A stretch of 64,000 nucleotides of DNA from Sphingomonas turrisvirgatae (GTDB lineage Bacteria > Pseudomonadota > Alphaproteobacteria > Sphingomonadales > Sphingomonadaceae), in NCBI RefSeq assembly GCF_001721295.1, contig NZ_MDDS01000057.1, positions 124,001 to 188,000 of the forward strand, written 5' to 3'. Positions 40,791 to 48,967 of this stretch are shown piece after piece (position 1 is the stretch's first letter; each line of letters opens with the position of its first letter). A program made the position numbers and the translations under genes. The notes beneath the pieces are model-generated. The model had not been told where the DNA came from and made no database searches. It saw only the letters and a program-made list of their open reading frames with translations.

Positions 40791-41837
40791 CTATGCCGCC
40801 ATCACGAACGGCTCGAGGCCCGCCAGCCGCGTGCGCACCTCCGGCGTCGGGATCGCACGCGGGGGCAGGTCCTTCACCGCCTCGACAATCGCGCGGATAT
40901 GCTCGGGCGTCGAACCGCAGCACCCGCCCAGCACATTGACCTGGCCCTGATCGGCCCATTCCCGGACCAGCGCAGCGGTCGTCGCCGGCGCCTCGTCATA
41001 GGCGCCCAGCTCATTAGGCAGCCCGGCATTGGGATAGACCATGATGAGTGTGTCGCAGAGCGCGCTCATCGTCTTCACATGCGGCCGCAACTGCTCGGCT
41101 CCGAACGAGCAGTTGAGCCCGATCGTCACTGGCTTGGCGTGCCGGATCGCGTGCCAGAACGCCTCGACCGTATGGCCCGACAGGTTGCGCCCCGACAGGT
41201 CGGTCAGCGTCATCGACAGCATGATCGGCAAGTCGCGGCCCAGCGCCTCGCCCGCCTCGATCGACGCCATCACCGCCGCCTTGGCGTTCAGCGTGTCGAA
41301 CACCGTCTCGATCAACACGAAATCGATCCCGCCTTCGACCAGCGCGTCGATCTGTTCGCGATACACGTCCTTCAACGTGTCGAAATCGATCTCGCGATAG
41401 CCCGGATCGTTGACGTCGGGCGACAATGACAGCGTCTTGTTGGTCGGCCCCAGCGCGCCCGCGACGAAGCGGGGGCGACCATCCTTCGCCTCGAACTCGT
41501 CGGCGATGGCGCGTGCCATCTTCGCACTCTCGACATTGATATCGCGCACCAGATGTTCCGCGCCATAGTCCGCCTGGCTGATGCGGTTGGCGCTGAACGT
41601 GTTGGTCTCTGCGATATCCGCCCCCGCCTCGAAATAGGCGCGGTGGATGCTCGACGGCACCTCCGGCCTGGTCAGCGCGAGGATGTCGTTATTGCCCTTC
41701 TGGTCGTGGCTGAGCCCCAACGACCCGGCATAGTCCGCCTCGTCCAGCTTCCAGTTCTGGATTTCGGTCCCGAACGCGCCGTCGGTAATCAGGATGCGCT
41801 TGGCCGCCTCGGCCAGCAGTTTCTCGCGTGGTGTCAT
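40791..41837 (-). CDS. metH: methionine synthase homocysteine-binding part (split MetH)
   Basis: A 348-residue homocysteine S-methyltransferase module. Zinc ligands are in [11 protein letters not shown] (about residue 240) and [11 protein letters not shown] (two Cys near 305); [15 protein letters not shown] at the N-terminus is typical of the family. It supplies the thiolate acceptor for the cobalamin-containing partner encoded next. The two genes together equal one full MetH. The 91-base gap contains a repeat. Confidence 0.95.
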   Translation of the reverse strand: MTPREKLLAEAAKRILITDGAFGTEIQNWKLDEADYAGSLGLSHDQKGNNDILALTRPEVPSSIHRAYFEAGADIAETNTFSANRISQADYGAEHLVRDINVESAKMARAIADEFEAKDGRPRFVAGALGPTNKTLSLSPDVNDPGYREIDFDTLKDVYREQIDALVEGGIDFVLIETVFDTLNAKAAVMASIEAGEALGRDLPIMLSMTLTDLSGRNLSGHTVEAFWHAIRHAKPVTIGLNCSFGAEQLRPHVKTMSALCDTLIMVYPNAGLPNELGAYDEAPATTAALVREWADQGQVNVLGGCCGSTPEHIRAIVEAVKDLPPRAIPTPEVRTRLAGLEPFVMAA

Positions 41838-41845
41838 TTCTACCT

Positions 41846-41966
41846 CGTCACCCCGGCTCTGTGCCGGGGTCCACTGTGCAGCGAGCGTCGAACTCGCCCT
41901 TTGTTCACGAACATCACCACCATCACCCGGCGGCGCGGCAATCCCCGCAGACCGCCGGCATGACGG
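41846..41966. repeat. palindromic intergenic repeat between metH and metF
   Basis: Starts CGTCACCCCGGCTCTGTGCC, a hairpin ACCCCGGC/GCCGGGGT around TCT GT, and ends with GCCGGCATGACG at about 41954-41965 in the opposite sense; about 70 bases separate the two ends. It fills the whole gap between the two genes. Confidence 0.65.
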
Positions 41967-42884
41967 TCACGCTGCCACGACTCGCGCCGCCCCGGTCGGC
42001 CGCACGCCCAGCAAATGGCAGATCGCGTAACTTAACTCCGCCCGGTTCAGCGTATAGAAGTGGAACTGGCGCACCCCGCCGGCATACAGCTTGCGGCACA
42101 ATTCGGCCGCCAGCGTCGCAGCGACCAGCTGCCGCGCGGCGGGCCGATCGTCCAGGCCCTCGAACAATCGCGCCATCCAGGCCGGCACGTCGGTCCCGCA
42201 CATTGCCGACATCTTCTGCACGGCCGCAAAGCTCATCACCGGCATGATGCCGGGTACGATCTCGGCATCGATGCCCGCCTTCGCCGCCTTGTCGCGAAAG
42301 CGGAAGAAGGTGTCGGGTTCGAAAAAGAACTGCGTGATCGCCCGGTTCGCGCCGGCATCGATCTTGCGCTTCAGATTGTCCAGATCGTGCGCCGCATCGG
42401 GCGAGTCCGGGTGGCATTCGGGATAGGCGGCGACCGAAATCTCGAACGGGTGCAGACGGCGCAGCCCCGCGACCAGCGCGGCTGCATTCTGGTATCCGCC
42501 GACCGGCGACTGAAACTTCGTGCCTGCCGTCGGCGGATCGCCGCGCAGGGCCACGATATGCCGCACGCCCGCCGCCCAATATTCATTTGCGACGGCATCG
42601 ATCTCCTCGCGCGTCGCCTCGACGCAGGTCAGGTGCGCGGCGGCGGCGATCGGCGTCTCGCGCGCGATGCGGGCAACCGTGTTGTGCGTGCGCTCGCGCG
42701 TCGTGCCGCCCGCGCCATAGGTCACGCTGACGAAGCGGGGCCCAAGCGGCGAGAGCGTCTGGATCGACTCCCACAGCGTCGCTTCCATCTTTTCCGTCTT
42801 GGGCGGAAAGAATTCGAACGACACGTCGATATCGCCCGCCACGTCCGCGAACAACGGCGCCTGCGGGTCGAGAACAATACTCAT
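41967..42884 (-). CDS. metF: 5,10-methylenetetrahydrofolate reductase
   Basis: A 305-residue flavoenzyme making the methyl donor for MetH. The family signature FEFFPPKTEKMEATLW at the N-terminus and, later, LRGDPPTAG and ITQFFFEPDTFFRF are intact. It works with the adjacent split metH. Its start overlaps the stop of the ArsR-methyltransferase gene by 4 bases (ATGA), so regulator and enzyme are translationally coupled. Confidence 0.96.
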   Translation of the reverse strand: MSIVLDPQAPLFADVAGDIDVSFEFFPPKTEKMEATLWESIQTLSPLGPRFVSVTYGAGGTTRERTHNTVARIARETPIAAAAHLTCVEATREEIDAVANEYWAAGVRHIVALRGDPPTAGTKFQSPVGGYQNAAALVAGLRRLHPFEISVAAYPECHPDSPDAAHDLDNLKRKIDAGANRAITQFFFEPDTFFRFRDKAAKAGIDAEIVPGIMPVMSFAAVQKMSAMCGTDVPAWMARLFEGLDDRPAARQLVAATLAAELCRKLYAGGVRQFHFYTLNRAELSYAICHLLGVRPTGAARVVAA

Positions 42885-43837
42885 GCTGCCTTCACCTTAC
42901 TCAATGCTTCGCCGGCCTTGCGCGCCAGCCACAATTTCACCGTTAGCGCCCCGCCCTCCAGCGTATCGGTCTGGACCGGCGCCAGCCCCGCCGCTTCGAA
43001 CCAGCCGAGCATCTGCTCGTCCGAAAAACCAAGGCGCGCATGCCCTTCGCGGCTGCGCAGTTCCTCGCGGTCGTGCAGCGCGAAGTCCGCGATCAGCAGC
43101 CGCCCGCCACTGCCCAGCACGCGTGCCGCCTCGCGGATCGCCGCGCCGGGTTGCTGTGCGAAGTGCAGGACGTGATGCAGGATCGCTGCGTCCGCATCGC
43201 CATCCGCCATCGGCAGCGCATAGAGGTCGGCCTGACGCAGTTCGGTATTCGCCAGCCCCTGCCCGGACAGCTTCGCCCGCGCCAGCCGCAGCATCTCGGA
43301 CGACCGGTCGATCCCCAGCGCGCTGGTGGCGCGCGGCGCGAACAGTTCGAGCATGCGGCCGGTGCCGGTGCCGATGTCGATCAGCCGCCGAACCGGCGCA
43401 TCGCCCAATGCCGCGCTGATCGCGGCTTCGACCTGTTCCTCGGCGACATGGAGCGAACGGATCGCGTCCCATTCGCCGGCATGGCCTTCGAACCACTCCG
43501 CCGCCGCCGCCGCGCGGTCCGCGCGCACCGCGGCCAGCCGCGCCGTGTCGGCAACCGTCCAGTGATCGCCCTGCCCACCCCAAGCGTCCAGCGCGGCGGT
43601 GATCGGCGCGACGCGCCCCGCCTCGCCCAGCGCGACGAACACCCAGCTGCCTTCCTTGCGCCGCTCGGCAAGCCCCGCATCGCACAGGATCTTGACGTGC
43701 CGGCTGACGCGCGGCTGGCTTTGCCCCAGCACCTGCGCCAGTTCGCCGACCGACAGCTCCATCGACCGCAACAGCGCCAGGATGCGCAGCCGCGTCGAGT
43801 CCGCCAGGGCGCGGAAAATGTCGAGGGCGATCTTCAT
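42881..43837 (-). CDS. ArsR-family regulator fused to a SAM-dependent methyltransferase domain
   Basis: A 318-residue two-domain protein. Residues 1-95 are an ArsR-type winged helix (ADSTRLRILALLRSMELSVG, then LGQSQPRVSRHVKIL as recognition helix), without the metal-binding cysteine motif of arsenic or zinc sensors. Residues 145-265 are a class I methyltransferase fold (LIDIGTGTGRMLELFAP). ArsR proteins of the SahR type control methionine-cycle genes in response to S-adenosylhomocysteine, and a SAM-binding fold suits such a sensor. It heads the metF-metH cluster, and a perfect 20-bp palindrome lies 33 bases before its start. Confidence 0.9.
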   Translation of the reverse strand: MKIALDIFRALADSTRLRILALLRSMELSVGELAQVLGQSQPRVSRHVKILCDAGLAERRKEGSWVFVALGEAGRVAPITAALDAWGGQGDHWTVADTARLAAVRADRAAAAAEWFEGHAGEWDAIRSLHVAEEQVEAAISAALGDAPVRRLIDIGTGTGRMLELFAPRATSALGIDRSSEMLRLARAKLSGQGLANTELRQADLYALPMADGDADAAILHHVLHFAQQPGAAIREAARVLGSGGRLLIADFALHDREELRSREGHARLGFSDEQMLGWFEAAGLAPVQTDTLEGGALTVKLWLARKAGEALSKVKAA

Positions 43838-43870
43838 GGGCGAACGGCTAATCCAACAGCTTCGCGAATG

Positions 43871-43890
43871 ATATAAAGATATCTTTATAT
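43871..43890. promoter_or_regulatory. perfect 20-bp palindrome, probable ArsR/SahR-type operator
   Basis: ATATAAAGATATCTTTATAT is fully self-complementary and AT-only apart from one G and one C, in a 66%-GC neighbourhood. It sits 33 bases before the ArsR-methyltransferase start codon and about 90 before the divergent lipoprotein gene. An operator bound by the adjacent regulator is the simplest explanation. Confidence 0.85.
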
Positions 43891-43977
43891 GAGGTCAACG
43901 CAACCCATTGCCGTTGAGACCGTTACGCTGCGGCACTAATGTGCGCGATGTTCGCCACCTTTAGAGGGGATGATTGA

Positions 43978-44286
43978 ATGAAGAAGTTTCTGCTTCCGCT
44001 GGCCACCGTCGCAGCGCTCGGCCTCGCCGCCTGCAGCAACAACGCGCAGAACGAGACGGCCGAGGCCGGCAATGCCATCGCCGCCGATGCGAACGCGACG
44101 ATGAGCGAAGCCGCCGACGACGTGTCCGCCGCCACGGAAGGCGCCATCGATTCCGCCGAGAACGCCGCCGACCGGGCTGGCGCAGCGATCGAAGGCACGG
44201 CCGACCGCACCGGCGCAGCGGTCGAGCGTGGCGCTGACCGCGTGGACAACGCCGCCGACGCGGCCGGCGACGAACTCAGGAAGTGA
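43978..44286 (+). CDS. alanine-rich repeat lipoprotein
   Basis: A 102-residue protein with a signal peptide and lipobox (AALGLAAC, Cys about residue 19). The mature part is almost only Ala, Asp, Glu, Gly, Asn and Arg with repeated units like ADRAGAAIEG, ADRTGAAVER and ADRVDNAADA, predicted to form an amphipathic helix of apolipoprotein or LEA type. No enzymatic function is expected; a surface or stress role is likely. GAGGGGATGATTG precedes the ATG. It is divergent from the methionine cluster across the palindrome. Confidence 0.75.
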   Translation: MKKFLLPLATVAALGLAACSNNAQNETAEAGNAIAADANATMSEAADDVSAATEGAIDSAENAADRAGAAIEGTADRTGAAVERGADRVDNAADAAGDELRK

Positions 44287-44291
44287 GTTGA

Positions 44292-44316
44292 CGGGGCCGC
44301 CGTACAGGCGGCCCCG
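44292..44316 (+). terminator. strong hairpin between two small lipoprotein genes
   Basis: A perfect 10-bp stem CGGGGCCGCC/GGCGGCCCCG around GTACA, 6 bases after the stop of the alanine-rich lipoprotein. There is no T run, so it may be an attenuator or RNA-stability element instead of a full terminator. Confidence 0.5.
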
Positions 44317-44331
44317 CGACCTGGAGCCAAG

Positions 44332-44490
44332 ATGCGCCCGCTGCTGCTGACCCCGCTGCTGCTGATCGCAGCCTGCAACTCGACCGACGATTCCACCGGC
44401 GTCAGCCAGGAGGAAGCCGCTCGGTTGAACGCCGCTGCCGAAACGCTCGACCTCAACGCGGCCGAACCCGACGCGCCGGCGAAGGAGTGA
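44332..44490 (+). CDS. 52-residue lipoprotein, unknown function
   Basis: A very small product with a signal peptide and lipobox (LLLIAAC, Cys about residue 15) and an acidic mature part, NSTDDSTGVSQEEAARLN and beyond. CTGGAG stands 7 bases before the ATG. The stop codon lies 2 bases before the aldo/keto reductase start, so the two are likely co-translated. The lipobox and the spacing argue for a real gene in spite of its size. Confidence 0.65.
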   Translation: MRPLLLTPLLLIAACNSTDDSTGVSQEEAARLNAAAETLDLNAAEPDAPAKE

Positions 44491-44492
44491 TC

Positions 44493-45428
44493 ATGCGCAG
44501 GATCGGCGCGACCGACCTCGAAACCCCGCCGATGGTGCTGGGCGGCAACGTGTTCGGCTGGACCGCCGACCGCGATACCAGCTTTGCCTTGCTCGATCGC
44601 TTCGCCGATGCCGGCGGCACGCTGGTCGACACCGCCGATGCCTACTCCGCCTGGGTCCCCGGCCATCGTGGCGGGGAGTCCGAAATGCTGATCGGCGAAT
44701 GGCTTGGCTCGTCAGGCAAGCGCATCGGCGTCGCCACGAAGGTCGGCATGCTGCCCGGTGAGGGTGGAGCGAAACTCGCTCCCGCCCGCATCGCTGCCGC
44801 ATGCGACGCCTCGCTCAAGCGGCTCGGCGTCGAGACGATCGATCTCTATTACGCGCATCAGGACGACCCCGACGTGCCGCAGGAAGACGTGCTGGGCGCC
44901 TTCCAGACGCTGATCGATGCGGGCAAGGTCCGCCATATCGCGGCCTCCAACTTCTCCGCGCTGCGCCTCAAATCCGCGCTCGACATCGCTGCGCGCAGCG
45001 GCCTGCCGCATTATCGCGCGCTTCAGCCCGAATATAATCTGGTCAGCCGCCACCCGTTCGAGGGGGAGCTTCAGGATCTGTGTGTCACGCACAATCTCGG
45101 CGTGCTGCCTTATTTCGGCCTCGCCTCGGGCTTCCTCACGGGCAAGTACCGCAGCGAAGCTGACCTGGGCAAAAGTGTGCGTGGCCGCCAGATGGGCGAA
45201 CTGCTCGCCGGAAAGGGCGCGGCGGTGCTGGCAGCGATGGACGGCGTCGCCGAGGAAACCGGCGCCACCTTATCGCAAATCGCCCTCGCCTGGCTCGCCG
45301 CCCAGCCCGGCGTCACCGCCCCGATCGCCAGCGCGACAAGCCTGGCGCAATTGGACGAACTGATCGCCGGCTGGGAACTGGCGCTAACGCCGGAGCAGCT
45401 CGATCGCCTGACCGCCGCCGGGGTTTAA
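44493..45428 (+). CDS. aldo/keto reductase
   Basis: A 311-residue NADPH-dependent oxidoreductase with the TIM-barrel features VDTADAYSAW (Asp and catalytic Tyr near residues 45-50), VATKVG (catalytic Lys) and DLYYAHQDDP (His). It is related to the AKR group that acts on aldehydes, ketones and sugars; the physiological substrate is not indicated by the neighbours. The ATG at 44493 is preceded by GAAGGAG in the end of the small lipoprotein gene. Confidence 0.92.
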   Translation: MRRIGATDLETPPMVLGGNVFGWTADRDTSFALLDRFADAGGTLVDTADAYSAWVPGHRGGESEMLIGEWLGSSGKRIGVATKVGMLPGEGGAKLAPARIAAACDASLKRLGVETIDLYYAHQDDPDVPQEDVLGAFQTLIDAGKVRHIAASNFSALRLKSALDIAARSGLPHYRALQPEYNLVSRHPFEGELQDLCVTHNLGVLPYFGLASGFLTGKYRSEADLGKSVRGRQMGELLAGKGAAVLAAMDGVAEETGATLSQIALAWLAAQPGVTAPIASATSLAQLDELIAGWELALTPEQLDRLTAAGV

Positions 45429-45478
45429 GGCGCTAGACTGCTGTTGGGTGGTTAGCTGACGCCCGCTGCGAACAGCGA

Positions 45479-45718
45479 TTAGCGATCTCGAAGCATCTCA
45501 ATCTCTCGTGCTGTCCTTTCCGCCGGATCGGTCGCTATCGTCTCGAGCGATCTGATGCGGCTTTCCTGCCGCTCAACCAGCGCCCGCAGTTCAGCGTTTT
45601 CATGCTCAACCGATGCTGTTTGGCTCGCGGAGATATGCGCCGCTTTTCGATCTGCCTTGCGAATCCTACGTAACGTCCAAAAGCGAGATACCGTCCCGGC
45701 AACCAGCGCAGTGAGCAT
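45479..45718 (-). CDS. small coiled-coil membrane protein, PspB-like C-terminus
   Basis: A 79-residue frame with a short hydrophobic N-terminus and an amphipathic helix NAELRALVERQESRIRSLET, followed by IATDPAERTAREIEMLRDR. The C-terminal half resembles small phage-shock PspB-like proteins of sphingomonads. The hydrophobic helix continues upstream of the ATG in the same frame (RLFAVV), without a good start codon, so the real start may be non-standard or the gene may be truncated. The surrounding 45430-45800 is visibly poorer in GC than its neighbours. Confidence 0.45.
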   Translation of the reverse strand: MLTALVAGTVSRFWTLRRIRKADRKAAHISASQTASVEHENAELRALVERQESRIRSLETIATDPAERTAREIEMLRDR

Positions 45719-45873
45719 TACGACAGCAAATAATCGCCATCGCTGAAAACATAAACGTGCATTATGAACCCTCTGGCCTCGCTGTATCGGTCGCCTAATA
45801 CACCTCTGCCGATCCGTCTAGCGCATTTCTTCAGTCAGCAATGGGGTCGTAAGCCGCCAGTCCGCTTTCCGCG

Positions 45874-45985
45874 CCATCCCGGCCTTGTGCCGGGATCCAC
45901 CGCTCCGCGCACAAATTCGTCGTAAAAAAAGCGCATGGCTCGCCGCCCAGGTGGATCCCGGCACATCGCCCGGATGACATGCCCC
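45874..45985. repeat. palindromic repeat with a perfect 16-bp inverted pair
   Basis: TGTGCCGGGATCCACC (45886-45901) and its exact complement (45950-45965) face each other across 48 bases, and each arm is itself half of a CATCCCGG/CCGGGAT hairpin. This is the cleanest member of the repeat family seen at 16490, 40709 and 41846. The rest of the 271-base gap 45719-45989 holds no recognisable gene. Confidence 0.78.
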
Positions 45986-45989
45986 CCCC

Positions 45990-47372
45990 CTAATCCACCG
46001 CAAACCCGAATGGCGAGGCGCCCGCCTCGCGCTCGTTGACCAGCATCGCCCGTCCCGCCGGCGGCGCGCTGCGCTGCGGGCAATCGGCTCGCGTGCAGGC
46101 GCGGCAACCCAGGCCCACCGGCACCGCCTCGCCGCCGAAATCCAGCCCCCGCGCCGCGGTCAAACCCTTGGCGGCGCTCGCCGCCAGGCCCAGCGTCACG
46201 ACGAACCGCGCCCGCACCGCGCCAGCCCATCCGCCCGGCGGCGCGACGCAGCGCGACGAGGTGAACCAGCGGCTCCCGTCCTCCAGTTCGACCAACTGCA
46301 CGATCCGCTCGTCAGGGCGCGCGAACGCCGCATAGGCGTCCAGCAACGGACAGGGCACGGCCGATTCCACCAGGGGAGACCCGCTCGCGCCGGCAAAACG
46401 CTTCGACACCTGCCCCGCTCGATCGGTGCGCAGCATGAAGAACGGCAGCCCCCGCGCGCCGACCCGCTGCAGCGTGGTCAAACGGTGCGCAACCTGCTCG
46501 GCACTCGCGCCGAAGCGGCGGCGCAGCAGTTCCAGGTCATAGCCGGTTGCCTCGCACGCGCGCAGAAAGCGGGCATAGGGCATCATCCCCGCCGCGGCGA
46601 AATAGCCGGTCAGGTGCCGCCGATACAGCCGCTCGGCGACGCGATCGGCAAAGCCCGCCCCGCGCACCAGCGCGTCGATCTCCGCCCTCGCCTCGCCGCC
46701 CAACTGCCGCGCCAGCGCAAACACGCGGCTTGGCGGGTCGAGCGCTTCGGACAATTGCAGCTGCCGCGCATGAAGGTCGAGCCGGGTGCGCACCCCCACC
46801 AGCACTTCGATCGGCAATACACGGATCGCTAACTGGTGCTTGACGCGCAGCCGTTCCGTCATCGCGCCGAACAGGTCGCTCGACGCGATGCGCAACTCGT
46901 CGGCCAGCGTCTCGGCGGCCGCATCGAGATCGGCGAAATGGTTGCGCCATCGCTCGACTTCGCGGCGCACTGCCGTGCCCGGGTCCTCTCCCGCACCGGG
47001 CAAGGCCGCCGCGCCACCCAGCCGATCGAAGGCGCGCGCGAATGCTTCGGCCCCGCCCGGCGCGCCGGCCAGCCATTCCTGCAACTCGCTGCGATCGATG
47101 TCGATGTCGGCAAACAGCGGGTCGGCCAACCGGCGGCGCATCGCTTCCTCGCCGCCGCCGGGTTCTCCCGCCGACAGGGTGCGCGGATCGAAGTCGAAGG
47201 TTTCCGCCAGTGCCAGCATCAGCGTGGCGGACAATGGCCGCTGATTGCGCTCGACGAGATTGAGGTAGCTGGCCGACACGCCAAGGCTCTCGGCCATTGC
47301 CGCCTGAGTGAGTGCCAGTCCGCGGCGAAGCCGCCGTACCGCATGCCCCGCGAATAACTTCCGCTCTGCCAT
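45990..47372 (-). CDS. ScfR-like helix-turn-helix regulator (short-chain fatty acyl regulator family)
   Basis: A 460-residue protein with an XRE-type helix-turn-helix at the N-terminus (LTQAAMAESLGVSASYLNLV, about residues 20-40), a central IrrE/DUF-like region and the DUF2083-type C-terminal part with FFMLRTDRAGQVSKRFAG and the Cys-containing GCRACTRADCPQRSAP. This family includes ScfR/RamB-like regulators of short-chain acyl-CoA and glyoxylate-cycle genes. An acyl-CoA dehydrogenase gene lies nearby and may be a target. I chose the ATG at 47372. Confidence 0.85.
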   Translation of the reverse strand: MAERKLFAGHAVRRLRRGLALTQAAMAESLGVSASYLNLVERNQRPLSATLMLALAETFDFDPRTLSAGEPGGGEEAMRRRLADPLFADIDIDRSELQEWLAGAPGGAEAFARAFDRLGGAAALPGAGEDPGTAVRREVERWRNHFADLDAAAETLADELRIASSDLFGAMTERLRVKHQLAIRVLPIEVLVGVRTRLDLHARQLQLSEALDPPSRVFALARQLGGEARAEIDALVRGAGFADRVAERLYRRHLTGYFAAAGMMPYARFLRACEATGYDLELLRRRFGASAEQVAHRLTTLQRVGARGLPFFMLRTDRAGQVSKRFAGASGSPLVESAVPCPLLDAYAAFARPDERIVQLVELEDGSRWFTSSRCVAPPGGWAGAVRARFVVTLGLAASAAKGLTAARGLDFGGEAVPVGLGCRACTRADCPQRSAPPAGRAMLVNEREAGASPFGFAVD

Positions 47373-47527
47373 TTCGCTCGCCCCCTTTGTCAAATCTTTA
47401 CAGCATTTCGCCTCCCTGTCACGCCAACATCACGTCTAGACCGTCCATCCGCTCCGTGCGCAGTTCCACAACGTCATTCAGGCGTTCACACAAAATCCAG
47501 TTAAATTTACAAGCAGGAGCATCAATC

Positions 47528-47686
47528 ATGACCGGCCCCGAACCCGCTCGCGCTCGCCCCATCTTTTCGACCGCCGATTTCTCGCTGCTGAAGGAGGCGG
47601 TCGCCGACTATACCCGCAAGATCGCGGACGATCCGCGCTCGGTGCAGTTCGCGAACCTCTACCATCGCCTCGGCCGCCTGGGCTGA
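47528..47686 (+). CDS. 52-residue protein of unknown function
   Basis: A small soluble product with a basic N-terminus and a helical C-terminal half (FSLLKEAVADYTRKIADD then FANLYHRLGRLG). AGGAG lies 9 bases before the ATG, and a strong terminator follows, so it is an independent unit between the divergent ScfR-like regulator and the acyl-CoA dehydrogenase. No signal peptide or membrane helix. I do not recognise a family. Confidence 0.7.
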   Translation: MTGPEPARARPIFSTADFSLLKEAVADYTRKIADDPRSVQFANLYHRLGRLG

Positions 47687-47710
47687 ATTGCCGCACATCT
47701 GCTGAAGCAT

Positions 47711-47741
47711 TGCCCGCCGGATGCAAGTCCGGCGGGCATTT
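47711..47741 (+). terminator. Rho-independent terminator after the 52-residue gene
   Basis: A perfect 11-bp stem (47711-47721 with 47728-47738), a six-base loop and a short T run. Confidence 0.88.
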
Positions 47742-47786
47742 GCGTTCGCCCCATCGCGCTGTTACCAACCGATTCGAAGAACAGGT

Positions 47787-48950
47787 ATGGAGCGGACTGC
47801 GCGAATGAGCCTAGACCCGGAAACCTTCGATGCGCTGCTCGATACGGTGCGCCGCTTCGTCGCGGAGCGGCTGCGCCCGCTTGAAGCGGAGGTCGAAGCC
47901 GCCGACGCCATCCCCGCCTCGCTGGTCGCAGAGATGAAGGAGCTGGGCCTGTTCGGCCTGTCGATCGCCGAGGAATATGGCGGCCTCGGCCTTACCATGG
48001 CCGAGGAGGCCCGGGTGGCGATCGAGATGGGTCGGACGACCCCTGCCTTTCGCTCGACCTTCGGTACCAATGTCGGAATTGGTAGCCAGGGTTTGGTCAT
48101 GGCCGGCACGCCCGAACAGAAGGCGCAATGGCTGCCGGGAATTGCGAGCGGCGAGATCGTTACCAGCTTCGCGCTTACCGAACCCGATGTCGGCAGCGAC
48201 AGCGGCGCGGTAAAGGCTCGCGCGGTCCGCGATGGTGACACCTACCGCCTCTCCGGCACGAAGCGCTATATCACCAATGCCGACAAGGCGTCGCTGTTCA
48301 CCGTCATGGCGCGGACGTCCGATGATCCGGGCGCGCGCGGCGTCTCCGCCTTCCTCGTCCCGCGTGACCTGCCCGGCATTTCCGTGGGCGAGCCCGAAAA
48401 GAAGATGGGGCAAAAGGGCGCCAAGGTCGCCGACGTGATCTTCGACGACGTGCCCGTGCCAGCCGCCAATCGCCTGGGTGAAGAGGGCGAAGGCTTCAAG
48501 ATCGCGATGCGCGTGCTCGACCGTGGGCGGCTGCATATCAGCGCAGTCTGCGTCGGCGTTGCCGAGCGATTGATCGCCGACTGCGTCGCTTATGCCAGCG
48601 AGCGCCGCCAGTTCGGAAAAGCCATCGCCGAGCATCAACTGATCCAGGCGATGATCGCCGACAGCAAGACCGAAGCACTCGCCGCCCGCGCGCTGGTGCT
48701 CGAAACGGCCGCAGCGAAGGATGCCGGCAAGGACGTGGTGCTGGAAAGCGCCGCCGCCAAGCTCTTCGCGAGCGAGATGGTCGGCCGCGTCGCCGACCGC
48801 GCGGTGCAGATCTTCGGCGGGGCCGGCTATATCGCGGATTACGGGATAGAACGGCTTTATCGCGACGTGCGCCTGTTCCGCATCTATGAGGGTACGAGCC
48901 AAATCCAGCAGTTGATCATCGCTCGCGAGACGTTGAAACGCGGCGGCTGA
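47787..48950 (+). CDS. acyl-CoA dehydrogenase
   Basis: A 387-residue FAD enzyme for alpha,beta-dehydrogenation of acyl-CoA. Typical blocks are FALTEPDVGSDSGAVKARA and GTKRYITNADKA in the middle domain, and IFGGAGYIADYGIERLYRDV with the catalytic Glu of IYEGTSQIQQ (about residue 368) at the end. Chain-length preference is not obvious. The start may be 47787 or the ATG at 47805. An SDR gene follows 17 bases downstream and probably shares the transcript. Confidence 0.93.
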   Translation: MERTARMSLDPETFDALLDTVRRFVAERLRPLEAEVEAADAIPASLVAEMKELGLFGLSIAEEYGGLGLTMAEEARVAIEMGRTTPAFRSTFGTNVGIGSQGLVMAGTPEQKAQWLPGIASGEIVTSFALTEPDVGSDSGAVKARAVRDGDTYRLSGTKRYITNADKASLFTVMARTSDDPGARGVSAFLVPRDLPGISVGEPEKKMGQKGAKVADVIFDDVPVPAANRLGEEGEGFKIAMRVLDRGRLHISAVCVGVAERLIADCVAYASERRQFGKAIAEHQLIQAMIADSKTEALAARALVLETAAAKDAGKDVVLESAAAKLFASEMVGRVADRAVQIFGGAGYIADYGIERLYRDVRLFRIYEGTSQIQQLIIARETLKRGG

Positions 48951-48967
48951 CGCAAGGGGAGAGAGAG

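Noticed and set aside
41846..41966. A riboswitch in front of the methionine genes
   Set aside because: The structure matches the local repeat family and not SAM-I, SAM-II or SAH riboswitch layouts; control by the ArsR-type protein is more likely.
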